The notes beneath the pieces are model-generated. The model saw only the letters and a program-made list of their open reading frames with translations. It made no database searches and had not been told where the DNA came from. A stretch of DNA of 14,089 bases from contig JAJDBA010000308.1 of assembly GCA_029261675.1 (NCBI GenBank), positions 1-14,089 of the forward strand. The letters are read 5' to 3'. This DNA is from Nitrospinaceae bacterium (GTDB lineage Bacteria > Nitrospinota > Nitrospinia > Nitrospinales > VA-1). Made by a program: the position numbers and the translations under genes. How positions within the stretch are numbered: position 1 is the first letter of the stretch; each line of letters starts with the position of its first letter. Of this stretch, positions 6,888 through 14,089 are shown piece after piece.

Positions 6888-7163
6888 ATGATGAGACGCG
6901 CTGCAACATTGGTTTTAATAGTTGGTTTGTTTGGGGGGTGTTCGATGACCCAAACGATACCGGAACCGGAAAGCCCAAGTGCCAGGTTGTATTCGGAAAA
7001 ATGCACCCAGTGCCATGGGCTTCCGGCCCCGCAGCGGCATACTGCAGAACAATGGGATCATCTCTTGGTAATGATGGAGTCTTTTATGGATCAGCAGAAC
7101 TTAGCTTTTCCTAAAGATGAAAAAGAACTGATCAGGGATTATTTGCACAAAAACGCAAGATAA
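6888..7163 (+). CDS. Small monohaem cytochrome c, probable lipoprotein
   Basis: This 91-residue exported protein carries one haem-attachment motif, CTQCH (39-43). From comparison with other small cytochromes that have the W-x6-M-x3-M pattern, the distal ligand is probably M63 or M67 in the stretch after W56. The N-terminus is a short hydrophobic signal ending in GLFGGC (C18). This resembles a lipobox, but the -3 residue is Phe rather than Leu, so lipid attachment is likely but not certain. The gene starts five bases after the barrel gene; a second ATG follows immediately at 6891. The ribosome-binding site is poor, which suggests coupling to the upstream gene. Its role is presumably electron transfer at the outer-membrane or periplasmic face, perhaps with the TlpA-like protein encoded next. 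Confidence 0.82.
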   Translation: MMRRAATLVLIVGLFGGCSMTQTIPEPESPSARLYSEKCTQCHGLPAPQRHTAEQWDHLLVMMESFMDQQNLAFPKDEKELIRDYLHKNAR

Positions 7164-7176
7164 AGGGAATTCAGTT

Positions 7177-7779
7177 ATGAAAACTCAGATATGTTTGAAG
7201 GTTTCGGCTTTAGTTTTGTTCCTTTTGCTGTTGCCATTTCAGGTTACGGCTAACCCATTGCTATTTGAAGAAATGGGTATTATTGCACCTAAAACTTCCA
7301 AACCCGCTCCGGGTTTTAAGTTGAAAAATATTCGAGGGGGCACCACTCAATTATCTGATTTTAAAGGGAAAATTGTTCTAGTTAATTTTTGGGCGACTTG
7401 GTGCGCAGCCTGTATGGAAGAGATGGCATCTATGCAGAACCTTTACAAAGACCTCAAAAAACATGATGTGGAAATCGTAGCCATATCCATTGATAGGTGG
7501 AACGAAGACCGTATCGTTGAATATGCTGATAAGAATAAATTGAGTTTTCACATTCTTCATGACCCAGACCAGAAAGTAAGGAAGCAATATTATATAATGG
7601 GTCTTCCCACCAGTTATTTAATCGATGGCAACGGGAAGATGAGGGGGTATGTGTCTGGGGCTCGAACATGGGATAGTTTAGCTTCTCAAAATGCGCTTCT
7701 TTCTTTGAAAGGTGGCGGATCTCTGGCTGAGCTGACCACTGAAAAGCTTTCTATGCGAGCTGATAATACCCTTCCTTAA
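7177..7779 (+). CDS. TlpA/ResA-like periplasmic thioredoxin
   Basis: This 200-residue protein has a signal peptide (hydrophobic residues 10-24, cleavage near TANP) and a thioredoxin fold of the AhpC/TSA-Redoxin TlpA type. The active site is WATWCAAC (72-79; C76 and C79) and the cis-proline sits in GLPTSYLID (P144). The CAAC dipeptide lacks the Pro of the usual CxPC, which should shift its redox potential. Family members reduce disulfides in apocytochromes or deliver reductant to copper-site assembly. The upstream cytochrome c and metal-binding genes would fit either job. AAGGGA precedes the ATG by eight bases, and the gap to the cytochrome gene is 13 bases. The tail after about residue 175 is poorly conserved in appearance. 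Confidence 0.9.
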   Translation: MKTQICLKVSALVLFLLLLPFQVTANPLLFEEMGIIAPKTSKPAPGFKLKNIRGGTTQLSDFKGKIVLVNFWATWCAACMEEMASMQNLYKDLKKHDVEIVAISIDRWNEDRIVEYADKNKLSFHILHDPDQKVRKQYYIMGLPTSYLIDGNGKMRGYVSGARTWDSLASQNALLSLKGGGSLAELTTEKLSMRADNTLP

Positions 7780-7791
7780 AATGGATTGTTT

Positions 7792-8568
7792 ATGCCAATC
7801 TTTAGGTTTTCTGCCTTAATACTCTTCTGTCTTATTGGAGCCAGCAATGTCTGGGCGCAATCTGAGGCAGATGAGATTCTCTCCAATCTAGATCAAAACT
7901 ACTACTATCCTCAACATGGTAACGGATTGGAAAAAGTGACTGCTCGAATCCAATGGGAACAGTTGGATGTGGCATCGGGGTCTGGGAAATTTTTGAGGAA
8001 CCCAGAATTTGAATTTACATGGAAGAATGACGGAGCAAATGGCAGGTACGATTTTGAACTGATAGGTGATAAGAGGGATTATTCGATAAAGCGCAAATTT
8101 GAGCTAAAGAATCAGATCAAGAACTATGGTGAGTTGATCATTCCCTTAAAGCTTCAGCAGAAATTTGCTCAATACCGGGGTTCATTAAAAAAAATGGCTG
8201 GAGGTTGGGCGAGGTTATTGTATCGGACGGACTCAACGGAGAAGCATGTCGAAAGCTATAATATGCTGGTGGACATGGCCGATGTGAAGGTAGATAAGAT
8301 ACGATTCAAGCAACGCTCTGCTCCGCGAAAAGTGAACGGTGTGTTTCGCTATGAAAAAGTGAATGGAAAATGGGCCATCAATGAAAGCCGATCCGACTTT
8401 ATTATGGGTGAACTAGAATATAAAGAAACCTCGACCTACCGTTATAAAAGATTTGGAGATATCTGGTTGGTTCATCAAATTGATCAAGTGCTGAAACAAG
8501 ACAACCGGATTTTCCAATCACACCGTTTTAAAATCCTCGATGTACGCACCACCTTTTCAAAAAATTAA
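7792..8568 (+). CDS. Hypothetical periplasmic protein, last gene of the cluster
   Basis: The product is 258 residues from the ATG at 7792; a TTG two codons earlier (7786) is possible but less likely. It has a signal peptide (hydrophobic 7-20, cleavage near VWA at 22), no Cys in the mature part and no membrane helix. The mature start, EADEILSNLDQNYYYP, looks like the opening helix of LolA-like exported proteins. Long amphipathic beta-type stretches follow (residues 45-130 and 165-250). I cannot assign it to a named family; a LolA-like or related lipid-binding half-barrel fold is a guess from the pattern. It starts 12 bases after the TlpA-like gene stop and is probably co-transcribed with it. 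Confidence 0.75.
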   Translation: MPIFRFSALILFCLIGASNVWAQSEADEILSNLDQNYYYPQHGNGLEKVTARIQWEQLDVASGSGKFLRNPEFEFTWKNDGANGRYDFELIGDKRDYSIKRKFELKNQIKNYGELIIPLKLQQKFAQYRGSLKKMAGGWARLLYRTDSTEKHVESYNMLVDMADVKVDKIRFKQRSAPRKVNGVFRYEKVNGKWAINESRSDFIMGELEYKETSTYRYKRFGDIWLVHQIDQVLKQDNRIFQSHRFKILDVRTTFSKN

Positions 8569-8610
8569 GATTCCATCTTTATTGTTAGATATTTTCTGTT
8601 CTTAAAGTTA

Positions 8611-8639
8611 TTGAGTCCTGCCCACAATTCCTTTATAAT
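8611..8639 (+). promoter_or_regulatory. Sigma70-type promoter of the coiled-coil gene
   Basis: TTGAGT (8611-8616) and a perfect TATAAT (8634-8639) are separated by 17 bases. The start codon is 31 bases beyond the -10, with GGAGGT between. The promoter breaks the gene at 8671 away from the preceding cluster. Confidence 0.65.
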
Positions 8640-8670
8640 TAAATAGTTATGTTTAATTGGAGGTATTGAG

Positions 8671-8982
8671 ATGTCGGGCCTGAAAAGTTCATGGGAGTTG
8701 AGTCTGGAGAGGTCGGATGATCTTGTGCCAGAGTTAAAATCCAAGAAAAAGCTGACCAAAAAGCAAAAAGATCAAATCGCTGAAATCAGAAAAGATTTTA
8801 CGGCGCAAATTGCTGACCGCGATGTGACGATGCAAGATAAAGTCCGCAAACTTTCAGACCGTGTACCTCCAGAAGAAATTGCAGGCGCAAAAATGAAACT
8901 GGAAGCTCAATTCCGGGACGATAAACAGTCTCTTGAAGAAGAAATGGAAAAGGAAATAGAATCGATCCGGAACTCAAAATAA
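8671..8982 (+). CDS. Small coiled-coil hypothetical protein (103 aa)
   Basis: This cytoplasmic protein has no signal peptide, Cys or hydrophobic segment. It opens with MSGLKSSWELSLERSD and continues with KLTKKQKDQIAEIRKDF. Most of residues 25-100 is highly charged and helical, consistent with one or two coiled coils broken at RVPPEE (about 69-74). Short proteins that open with a similar L-K-S-x-E/W-x-L-x-L-E-R/K pattern exist in several bacteria, to my recollection without assigned function. A strong GGAGGT ribosome-binding site and a well-formed promoter suggest robust expression. The gene stands alone between the exported-protein cluster and argS. Confidence 0.8.
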   Translation: MSGLKSSWELSLERSDDLVPELKSKKKLTKKQKDQIAEIRKDFTAQIADRDVTMQDKVRKLSDRVPPEEIAGAKMKLEAQFRDDKQSLEEEMEKEIESIRNSK

Positions 8983-9056
8983 TATTCGTTTGTATTCCCC
9001 AATAAAAAACAAGCCCGCCCAAATTCAAAAACCCTTAAAATTTTGAGAACCCTGGC

Positions 9057-10721
9057 ATGAAAAAAGCCATTAAAGAAATAATTGAGTGCGCCCTGAATAA
9101 AGCCAAGGACGCAGGTGAGTTGGAACTTGCTGATGCTCCTGATGTTGTTGTAGAAAAACCCAAGGATGAAAAAATGGGTGATTTTGCAAGCAATATTGCT
9201 ATGACTCTTGCACGTAGCGAACGTAAAAATCCTAAAGCAATTGCCCAGATTATTGAACGTCATATTGATAAGGGCACAGCCGTATTGGACTCGGTAGAAA
9301 TTGCCGGGCCTGGATTTCTGAACTTGAAAATGTCGCAAAAGTTTTTTCTTGATAGATTTACTGATGCCGTTGAAAAACGAAATGACTTTGGGGAGTCGAA
9401 TGTTGGGCAGGGAACAAAAATATTGATCGAGTTTGTCAGTGCGAATCCAACCGGTCCTTTGCATATTGGTCACGGCAGGGGTGCTGCTGTTGGCGATGCG
9501 TTGGCACGAATACTTAAAAAAGCGGGCTATGATCTAAAAACCGAATACTACATCAACGATGTGGGAAATCAGATGAACATTTTGGGGCGTTCTACCTGGT
9601 TGCGTTATCTGGAGTTATTAGGGAGCGATACGGAGTTCCCTGAGGATCATTATCGTGGTGAATATATAAAAGACATTGCACAACTGGCTATTGATCAGCA
9701 TGGTAAAGAATTTTTTGATAAACCGGAAGAGGAGTGTGTTCCATTTTTTAAAAAACTTGCCAAAGATAATATTTTGGAAGGGATCAAAGAAGATCTTTCC
9801 GATTTTCGTGTGACCTTTGACAATTGGTTCAGCGAACAATCTTTATATGAAGATAACTCGGTCGAAGGTGCGATTGAATGGTTGCGTGGTAAAGGCCATG
9901 TTTACGATAAAGACGGTGCGGTATGGTTAAAGTCTTCTGCTTTTGATGATGACAAAGATCGCGTGATTGTCAAACAAACTGGTGAGAAGACTTATTTTTG
10001 CTCGGACATTGCTTACCATCAAAACAAAATCAAACGTGGTTTTAAAAAAATTATCAACCTCATGGGTGCTGACCATCATGGCTATGTACCGCGTATGGAG
10101 GCCGTTTTACAGGCGATGGGGTACGATAAAAATATTTTTAAAATACTATTGATACAGTTTGTCAGTTTGCTCAGGGGCGGTGAAAAGGTGGCTATGTCTA
10201 CCCGTTCTGGCGAGTTTGAAACCCTGTCAGATGTGGTGAACGAGGTCGGTGTGGACGCGGCGCGTTATTATTTTCTCATGCGAAGCTCTGATGCACATTT
10301 AGATTTTGATCTGGAACTGGCAAAACAGGAAACATCGGAAAACCCGGTTTTCTATATTCAATATGCGCATGCGAGAATTTGTAGTATTTTCCGTGGTGCT
10401 GAGGAAAAGGGTATTCAATTTTCTGGAAATGAAAGCATCGATCTCTCTCTACTTGTAGAGGAGGAAGAGTTTTCAATTATAAAAGCAATTTTAGCATTCC
10501 CTGAAGTTGTGGAGAAAAGTGCTCTCGCATTGGAAGTTCACCGGATTTCGCATTACTTGCTCGATCTGGTATCGCGCTTTCATGGCTATTACAGTCGCCA
10601 CAGGGTTATTTCAGATGACGTTCCGCTCACGCTGGCGCGCCTGTATTTGTTGGATGGGTTAAGAATTACTATTAGAAACGGATTCGACCTAATGGGAATT
10701 TCAGTTCCTGAAAAGATGTGA
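9057..10721 (+). CDS. argS: Arginyl-tRNA synthetase
   Basis: The enzyme charges tRNA-Arg with arginine using ATP and belongs to class I. At 554 residues it has normal bacterial length. Visible features are the N-terminal additional domain (about 1-100), the HIGH motif in PTGPLHIGHGRG (131-142) and EYYINDVGNQM (163-173). The variant KMSKS loop reads KVAMSTRSG (377-385), as is usual for this enzyme in many bacteria. The C-terminal DALR-type anticodon-binding domain ends in DGLRITIRNGFDLMGI. No strong ribosome-binding site precedes the ATG. The SPOR-domain gene follows after 21 bases, probably in the same transcript. Confidence 0.97.
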   Translation: MKKAIKEIIECALNKAKDAGELELADAPDVVVEKPKDEKMGDFASNIAMTLARSERKNPKAIAQIIERHIDKGTAVLDSVEIAGPGFLNLKMSQKFFLDRFTDAVEKRNDFGESNVGQGTKILIEFVSANPTGPLHIGHGRGAAVGDALARILKKAGYDLKTEYYINDVGNQMNILGRSTWLRYLELLGSDTEFPEDHYRGEYIKDIAQLAIDQHGKEFFDKPEEECVPFFKKLAKDNILEGIKEDLSDFRVTFDNWFSEQSLYEDNSVEGAIEWLRGKGHVYDKDGAVWLKSSAFDDDKDRVIVKQTGEKTYFCSDIAYHQNKIKRGFKKIINLMGADHHGYVPRMEAVLQAMGYDKNIFKILLIQFVSLLRGGEKVAMSTRSGEFETLSDVVNEVGVDAARYYFLMRSSDAHLDFDLELAKQETSENPVFYIQYAHARICSIFRGAEEKGIQFSGNESIDLSLLVEEEEFSIIKAILAFPEVVEKSALALEVHRISHYLLDLVSRFHGYYSRHRVISDDVPLTLARLYLLDGLRITIRNGFDLMGISVPEKM

Positions 10722-10742
10722 GACTGATTCCGAACGGATAAT

Positions 10743-11348
10743 ATGCGATTCCTTTATCTTACGATTTTTATATTGGCATGCTCATCAGTTGTCTATTTTA
10801 ATGATGGACTGTTGCCTGGTTTTTTCCAGGAGAATCCTTCGGTCGTCAAAAAAGTCAGTGCGGTAAAACCGAAATCTATCGTCAATAAAACGCAAGCGTT
10901 GGGACCTGTTTCTCACCAATTTACTTTTTTTGAAACCTTGAAGGATAAAACCATGACCAAGTATGTTGGTTTACATGGTGAAATGCTTCCTGTTTCTCTA
11001 CCTGCCAAGCTCGTGCGTTCTCCCAGTAAAATCATCGAACCCGCCAAGTTAGAGCCCAAAAAAAATATAAAAACTATTGAAGAAAAGAAATCGCCAATAC
11101 TGCCTCGCTTTGCTGTTCAGGTCAGCTCGTTTCGTGATGTGAAAATGGCGAGTGCTTTGAAATTGAAATTGCAAAAGAAAGGGTTCGATGCATATCTAAT
11201 GGAAATAGAATTGCCGAATCATGGTGGGGTATGGCATCGGGTATTTTTAGGGAAGTACGCTGAAGAAGCTTCGGCTCAAAAAGCCGCGGAACGTGCCCGG
11301 CAAGAGCATAAACTCAATGCGGTTGTGGTAAAAAAACGAGTTAATTAA
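10743..11348 (+). CDS. SPOR-domain membrane-anchored protein
   Basis: This 201-residue protein has a single N-terminal hydrophobic helix (3-18), which can act as a membrane anchor. A Lys/Pro-rich linker spans about 30-120 and contains FTFFETLKDK (60-69), a short motif often seen in SPOR proteins of this layout. The C-terminal SPOR domain (about 122-198) begins RFAVQVSSF and includes WHRVFLGKY. SPOR domains bind denuded glycan strands of septal peptidoglycan, so a role in cell division or wall remodelling is likely, comparable to FtsN or DedD in topology. It follows argS by 21 bases. Its stop is three bases from the convergent TPR gene stop, so no independent terminator fits between them. Confidence 0.87.
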   Translation: MRFLYLTIFILACSSVVYFNDGLLPGFFQENPSVVKKVSAVKPKSIVNKTQALGPVSHQFTFFETLKDKTMTKYVGLHGEMLPVSLPAKLVRSPSKIIEPAKLEPKKNIKTIEEKKSPILPRFAVQVSSFRDVKMASALKLKLQKKGFDAYLMEIELPNHGGVWHRVFLGKYAEEASAQKAAERARQEHKLNAVVVKKRVN

Positions 11349-11351
11349 AAA

Positions 11352-12710
11352 TTATTCAGAGCAAATATGGTCTTTGTCGCAGAAGGCCTGCAATTCTTCC
11401 ACGGGGTCGTCAATCCTCGGCCCCCCATAAAAATTTTCTTTGCTGTCATACCAAGTGTTGAATCTATAGCCCTTAATATCATCGTGGTATAGTTTTCTTC
11501 TCTCATCTGCACCATTAAATTCAAAGTTTATTGTTGTTTCACTTTTGGCGGTGATGGTGACTGTCCCCTTTTTTTGAGGAATATAAGTGTGCCAGGCCAC
11601 GACTTCATAAGTTCCTGGAGGGATGTCTTCAATTGAGAAATTTCCGTCTGCGTCGGTCACTGTGTAATAGGGGTTATCCACCAGATATCCGTGAGTTTGC
11701 AGGAACGGGTGAAGATTACATTTGATAGTGAATTCCTCTGCATCTTGACGAACGAATGCCGCTCTGACCTGACTGGACTTTGGCGTAACCGGTCGGTTTG
11801 AGGTTTGATCGGAGTAAATATTTCTTACCTCATAGGTTGCGATCTCGTGCTGGATCGGGTCGGTATTTTCGATGAGGATGTTTTCGCTGTTCTTGATGCC
11901 AATGATATAGTTGTTGGCTCGACAGCGGTCTATATGAAAGGTTTGCATTTTTTGTGGAAACGGTTTTCCTTTTTTAACAGCTGTCAAGGAAATGATCGTA
12001 TCTTTCAGGCCTCGGTTTTGCGATACTGTAAAATCGTACAGAAAACGATGACCTTTTCCATCTGAGATGCGTGAGCAAAATTCAATATTCGGGGCATGCA
12101 CTAGATGAAAAGAACGGACTCTAGGGACGGGGCCAGTAAGTGAAACGCGGCCTTTTAGTGTTCCCCCATTATCGACTGTGATGACTTTATAATCAGGTGT
12201 TATTTGATCAAATAATTTTTTTGCCAGCTTATTGTTACGTTTGAACAATGTGTTTACTTTCTTCTGGGCCTTTTTCCTGTTGCCTTGTCGGTTGTATAAA
12301 ACGCCAAGATCGTATTCTGCTTTGACCATTCTTCGGTCAAGGCTCAAGGCTTTTTCCAATTCTGTCACCGCTTCATCTATCAAATTCAAATGCGCAAAAG
12401 AAACTCCACGGTTGTAACGAAGTCCTGAAGAGTCATATCCCAATTGTAATGCCTTGTCGAAGGAAAACAGCGCTTCTTTGTGCATCCCTGTTTGGCTTAA
12501 TGCGACGCCAAGATTCGCCTGTAACAGGCCTTTTTTAGGTGCAAGTTTAGCGGCTTTGATGAATTCGGGAATAGCATCTTTCCACAACCTTTGCTGACTT
12601 AGCTTCAAGGCTTTCTGATAGTGAATATTTGCTTCCTCAGAAGGAGTTGAAGCTTCTGCAAAGGGAACAAGTAGGAATAAAGTAAGTGATAATAATGTAA
12701 TAAAACGCAT
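11352..12710 (-). CDS. Exported TPR protein with cupredoxin-like and carboxypeptidase-regulatory-like domains
   Basis: The product is 452 residues from the ATG at 12710. A TTG ten codons upstream (12740) would add MNQPKKLNFL; I prefer the ATG because it gives a compact signal peptide (cleavage after AEA, 20). Residues 23-160 hold about four TPR units. From about 185 the GRVSLTGPVP module begins, with Cys at 212 and 263. The region 286-345 looks like a degenerate cupredoxin: H288 in PIQHEI, then CNLHPFL (331-337). In relatives I know, this motif reads C-x2-H-P-W-M; here Leu337 replaces the Met ligand. Residues 345-398 form the carboxypeptidase regulatory-like beta fold (DADGNFSIEDIPPGTYEV). 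It is probably periplasmic and possibly metal-linked. Substrate or partner is unknown. Confidence 0.82.
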   Translation of the reverse strand: MRFITLLSLTLFLLVPFAEASTPSEEANIHYQKALKLSQQRLWKDAIPEFIKAAKLAPKKGLLQANLGVALSQTGMHKEALFSFDKALQLGYDSSGLRYNRGVSFAHLNLIDEAVTELEKALSLDRRMVKAEYDLGVLYNRQGNRKKAQKKVNTLFKRNNKLAKKLFDQITPDYKVITVDNGGTLKGRVSLTGPVPRVRSFHLVHAPNIEFCSRISDGKGHRFLYDFTVSQNRGLKDTIISLTAVKKGKPFPQKMQTFHIDRCRANNYIIGIKNSENILIENTDPIQHEIATYEVRNIYSDQTSNRPVTPKSSQVRAAFVRQDAEEFTIKCNLHPFLQTHGYLVDNPYYTVTDADGNFSIEDIPPGTYEVVAWHTYIPQKKGTVTITAKSETTINFEFNGADERRKLYHDDIKGYRFNTWYDSKENFYGGPRIDDPVEELQAFCDKDHICSE

Positions 12711-12772
12711 AAGAAAATTCAGTTTTTTTGGCTGGTTCAAGGTTAATTAGGCCTTAAAAAGTTCAATTTTGC

Positions 12773-12801
12773 AATCTACCAATACCTTGCTAAAGTGTCA
12801 A
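12773..12801 (-). promoter_or_regulatory. Strong sigma70-type promoter of the TPR/cupredoxin-like gene
   Basis: On the minus strand a perfect TTGACA (12801-12796) is followed after 17 bases by TAGATT (12778-12773). The TGG immediately before the -10 makes it an extended -10. The expected transcript start near 12766 gives a leader of about 55 bases to the ATG at 12710. It lies between the divergent TPR and hydrolase genes. Confidence 0.6.
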
Positions 12802-12889
12802 CCGTTGCTGAAAGGCATCTTATTATAAAGATACCTTCGGCGTATAAAAAATTCCATTCAATTATTGACCGATACTCACTGATAAGGGG

Positions 12890-13864
12890 ATGTTTTTGGA
12901 GATCGATCACTTAATGAGCACTTTTACCCCTGCTTCAGGTGGGGGAATTTTGCAGACAATAATTGGTTCGCAATTTCCCGGGAAACCCCAATTTTTCCCA
13001 GAAAAAATTTCTCATACCATTGACCTTGATGTGGATGCAAGTTCCATTGCGTTTGAAATCGAGGCCATGGATAAAGAAAAACCAACGATTTTGTTGGCTC
13101 ATGGTATGGGAGGTTGTTCTGAGTCTGGTTATATAAGACGTATTGCTGCAAAACTTGGGTCGCAGGGATACGGTGTGCTTCTAATCAACCAGCGAGGGAG
13201 TGGGCCGGGAATGGGGCTAAGTTCGAGCTTGTGGAATGGCGGTTCAAGCGAGGATATGGCTAGGATGATCAATTATTTTTTGCAACGACATCCGCATCTG
13301 CTTTTGATAGGCTTTTCTTTAAGTGGCAATATACTTCTTAAATACTTGGGTGAGGGGAGGTCGACCCCTCCAGGGCTGATAGGGGCAATGGCAGTAAATC
13401 CACCTGTTGATTTACGTGTTGCCAGTCATATTATTTCCACTCATCGTTCTTGTTGGTTATTTAACCGTTATTATATGAGGCTGATTGGAAACCAGATGCG
13501 TGCCTTGAAGAAAAACTTCCCGAATGCAATAGAACCGGACTTGAGTACGATCTGGAGTTTCGACGCCAGTTATACCGCACCTGTTGGTGGTTACAAAGAT
13601 CTGGATGATTATTATGATCAATGCAGCGGTAAATATTACCTGAATAATATTCAGACGAGGACCTCGATACTCTGTTCTTTAGATGATCCATTTGTGCCAT
13701 CGGAAGTATTCAAAAATGTTTCAATGAGTAATCATGTGTCTATTTATCAGCCTCAAGGTGGAGGGCATATGGGTTATCTTTCCCAGCACCCGACTCCTCA
13801 TGGAGATCGACGGTGGATGGATTATGTGGTGCTAGAGTGGGTTCGTGAAATGAGCGAAAGATGA
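12890..13864 (+). CDS. Alpha/beta hydrolase, YheT/EMB8 family
   Basis: The product is 324 residues from the ATG at 12890, or 316 from an in-frame ATG at 12914. At the first start the AAGGGG lies directly against the codon, which is too close. At the second a GGAGA lies 11 bases away, so the start is unsettled. The fold and family are clear: the oxyanion region is LLAHGMGGCSESGYIRR (68-84), the NQRGSG block follows (100-105), and the nucleophile elbow is GFSLSGN (Ser143). A candidate acid is Asp265 or Asp266 in SLDDPF, and the catalytic His is H293 in GGGHMGYL. YheT-type enzymes are serine hydrolases thought to act on esters or lipids; the natural substrate is not established. There is no signal peptide, so it is cytoplasmic. 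It stands alone. Confidence 0.9.
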   Translation: MFLEIDHLMSTFTPASGGGILQTIIGSQFPGKPQFFPEKISHTIDLDVDASSIAFEIEAMDKEKPTILLAHGMGGCSESGYIRRIAAKLGSQGYGVLLINQRGSGPGMGLSSSLWNGGSSEDMARMINYFLQRHPHLLLIGFSLSGNILLKYLGEGRSTPPGLIGAMAVNPPVDLRVASHIISTHRSCWLFNRYYMRLIGNQMRALKKNFPNAIEPDLSTIWSFDASYTAPVGGYKDLDDYYDQCSGKYYLNNIQTRTSILCSLDDPFVPSEVFKNVSMSNHVSIYQPQGGGHMGYLSQHPTPHGDRRWMDYVVLEWVREMSER

Positions 13865-14089
13865 ACTTCGAAATGAATTTTGAGAGGATTTTTATTTTGT
13901 TGAAATTTCGTTGGGCGGCGGTAAAGAATGCGAGTTTCAATACAAAACAGCGCTGAGGAGGATTTGATCTGCCGATTTGTTATACTTTGACCTTTTATTG
14001 GCAGCTACATTTTCCTCTTAAGAAACAGATATCGATTTTTTGAAAGAGAAGGATATCTAGAAAAATAAAATGGAATTATTTCCTGAATA
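13865..14089. other. Terminal intergenic stretch, no convincing gene
   Basis: This holds AT-rich sequence with no ORF of interest. An ATG at 14070 begins a frame that stays open for the last 20 bases (MELFPE), but no ribosome-binding site sits at a normal distance, so it is only a possible gene start. An imperfect inverted repeat (13900-13910 with 13931-13940) lacks a T-run. TATACT at 13981-13986 has no -35 partner at normal spacing. Confidence 0.4.

Noticed and set aside
6782..7114. Plus-strand ORF overlapping the barrel end and the cytochrome gene
   Set aside because: It runs in another frame through two genes with clear signal peptide and haem motifs; its own translation shows no family features.
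8567..8580. AAGAT/ATCTT hairpin after the exported cluster as a terminator
   Set aside because: A five-pair, AT-rich stem with a three-base loop and no T-tract is too weak to support.
8907..9473. Minus-strand 188-residue ORF over the start of argS
   Set aside because: It is antisense to confident argS coding sequence and reads as a shadow frame with no domain or ribosome-binding support.
13900..13940. Inverted repeat after the hydrolase gene as a terminator
   Set aside because: The arms pair imperfectly across a 20-base loop and no T-run follows on either strand.
14070..14089. Start of a further gene at the window end
   Set aside because: Only six codons are visible and the nearest purine-rich stretch lies about 15 bases before the ATG, too far for a normal ribosome-binding site.

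Overview
The window comes from a Gram-negative bacterium of moderate, slightly AT-leaning base composition. It encodes lipoprotein-sorting, outer-membrane and periplasmic proteins, a lipoprotein c-type cytochrome and a SPOR-domain protein. The gene set would suit a Nitrospinota-like or deltaproteobacterial lineage. That is an impression from gene content only; no rRNA or other phylogenetic marker was analysed. I see no mobile element, CRISPR array, tRNA or rRNA, and the region looks like chromosomal backbone with one accessory-looking cluster.

Layout. (1) 1-2039, plus strand: the 3' part of an FtsX/LolE-type ABC permease whose stop overlaps the start of an exported LolA-like outer-membrane lipoprotein-sorting protein. 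(2) 2110-2292: a 60-residue, strongly basic orphan protein with its own promoter and a perfect Shine-Dalgarno. (3) 4921 down to 2315, minus strand: a tight operon of family-4 uracil-DNA glycosylase, MoxR AAA+ ATPase and a DUF58 membrane protein. (4) 4922-5180: a divergent regulatory region with a 22-bp imperfect palindrome and a sigma70-like promoter. (5) 5181-8568, plus strand: five consecutive genes for exported proteins. These are a His/Cys-rich small protein, a Met-rich outer-membrane barrel with a CCxxC N-terminus, a monohaem cytochrome c lipoprotein, a TlpA-like thioredoxin and an unrecognised periplasmic protein. (6) 8671-8982: a 103-residue coiled-coil protein with its own promoter. 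(7) 9057-11348: arginyl-tRNA synthetase and a SPOR-domain protein. (8) 12710 down to 11352, minus strand: a TPR protein fused to a cupredoxin-like/carboxypeptidase-regulatory-like module. (9) 12890-13864: a YheT-family alpha/beta hydrolase. The last 225 bases hold no convincing gene.

How the genes may work together. The permease and LolA-like protein form a recognisable envelope export/sorting unit. MoxR and DUF58 form a recognisable chaperone/substrate pair. The cluster at 5181-8568 is the best candidate for something undescribed. Every product is predicted to be exported, and soft-metal ligands (His, Cys and regularly spaced Met) recur in the first two. The next two are redox proteins. An envelope metal-handling (copper-like) and redox module is the simplest reading, but metal identity and function are inferred, not shown.
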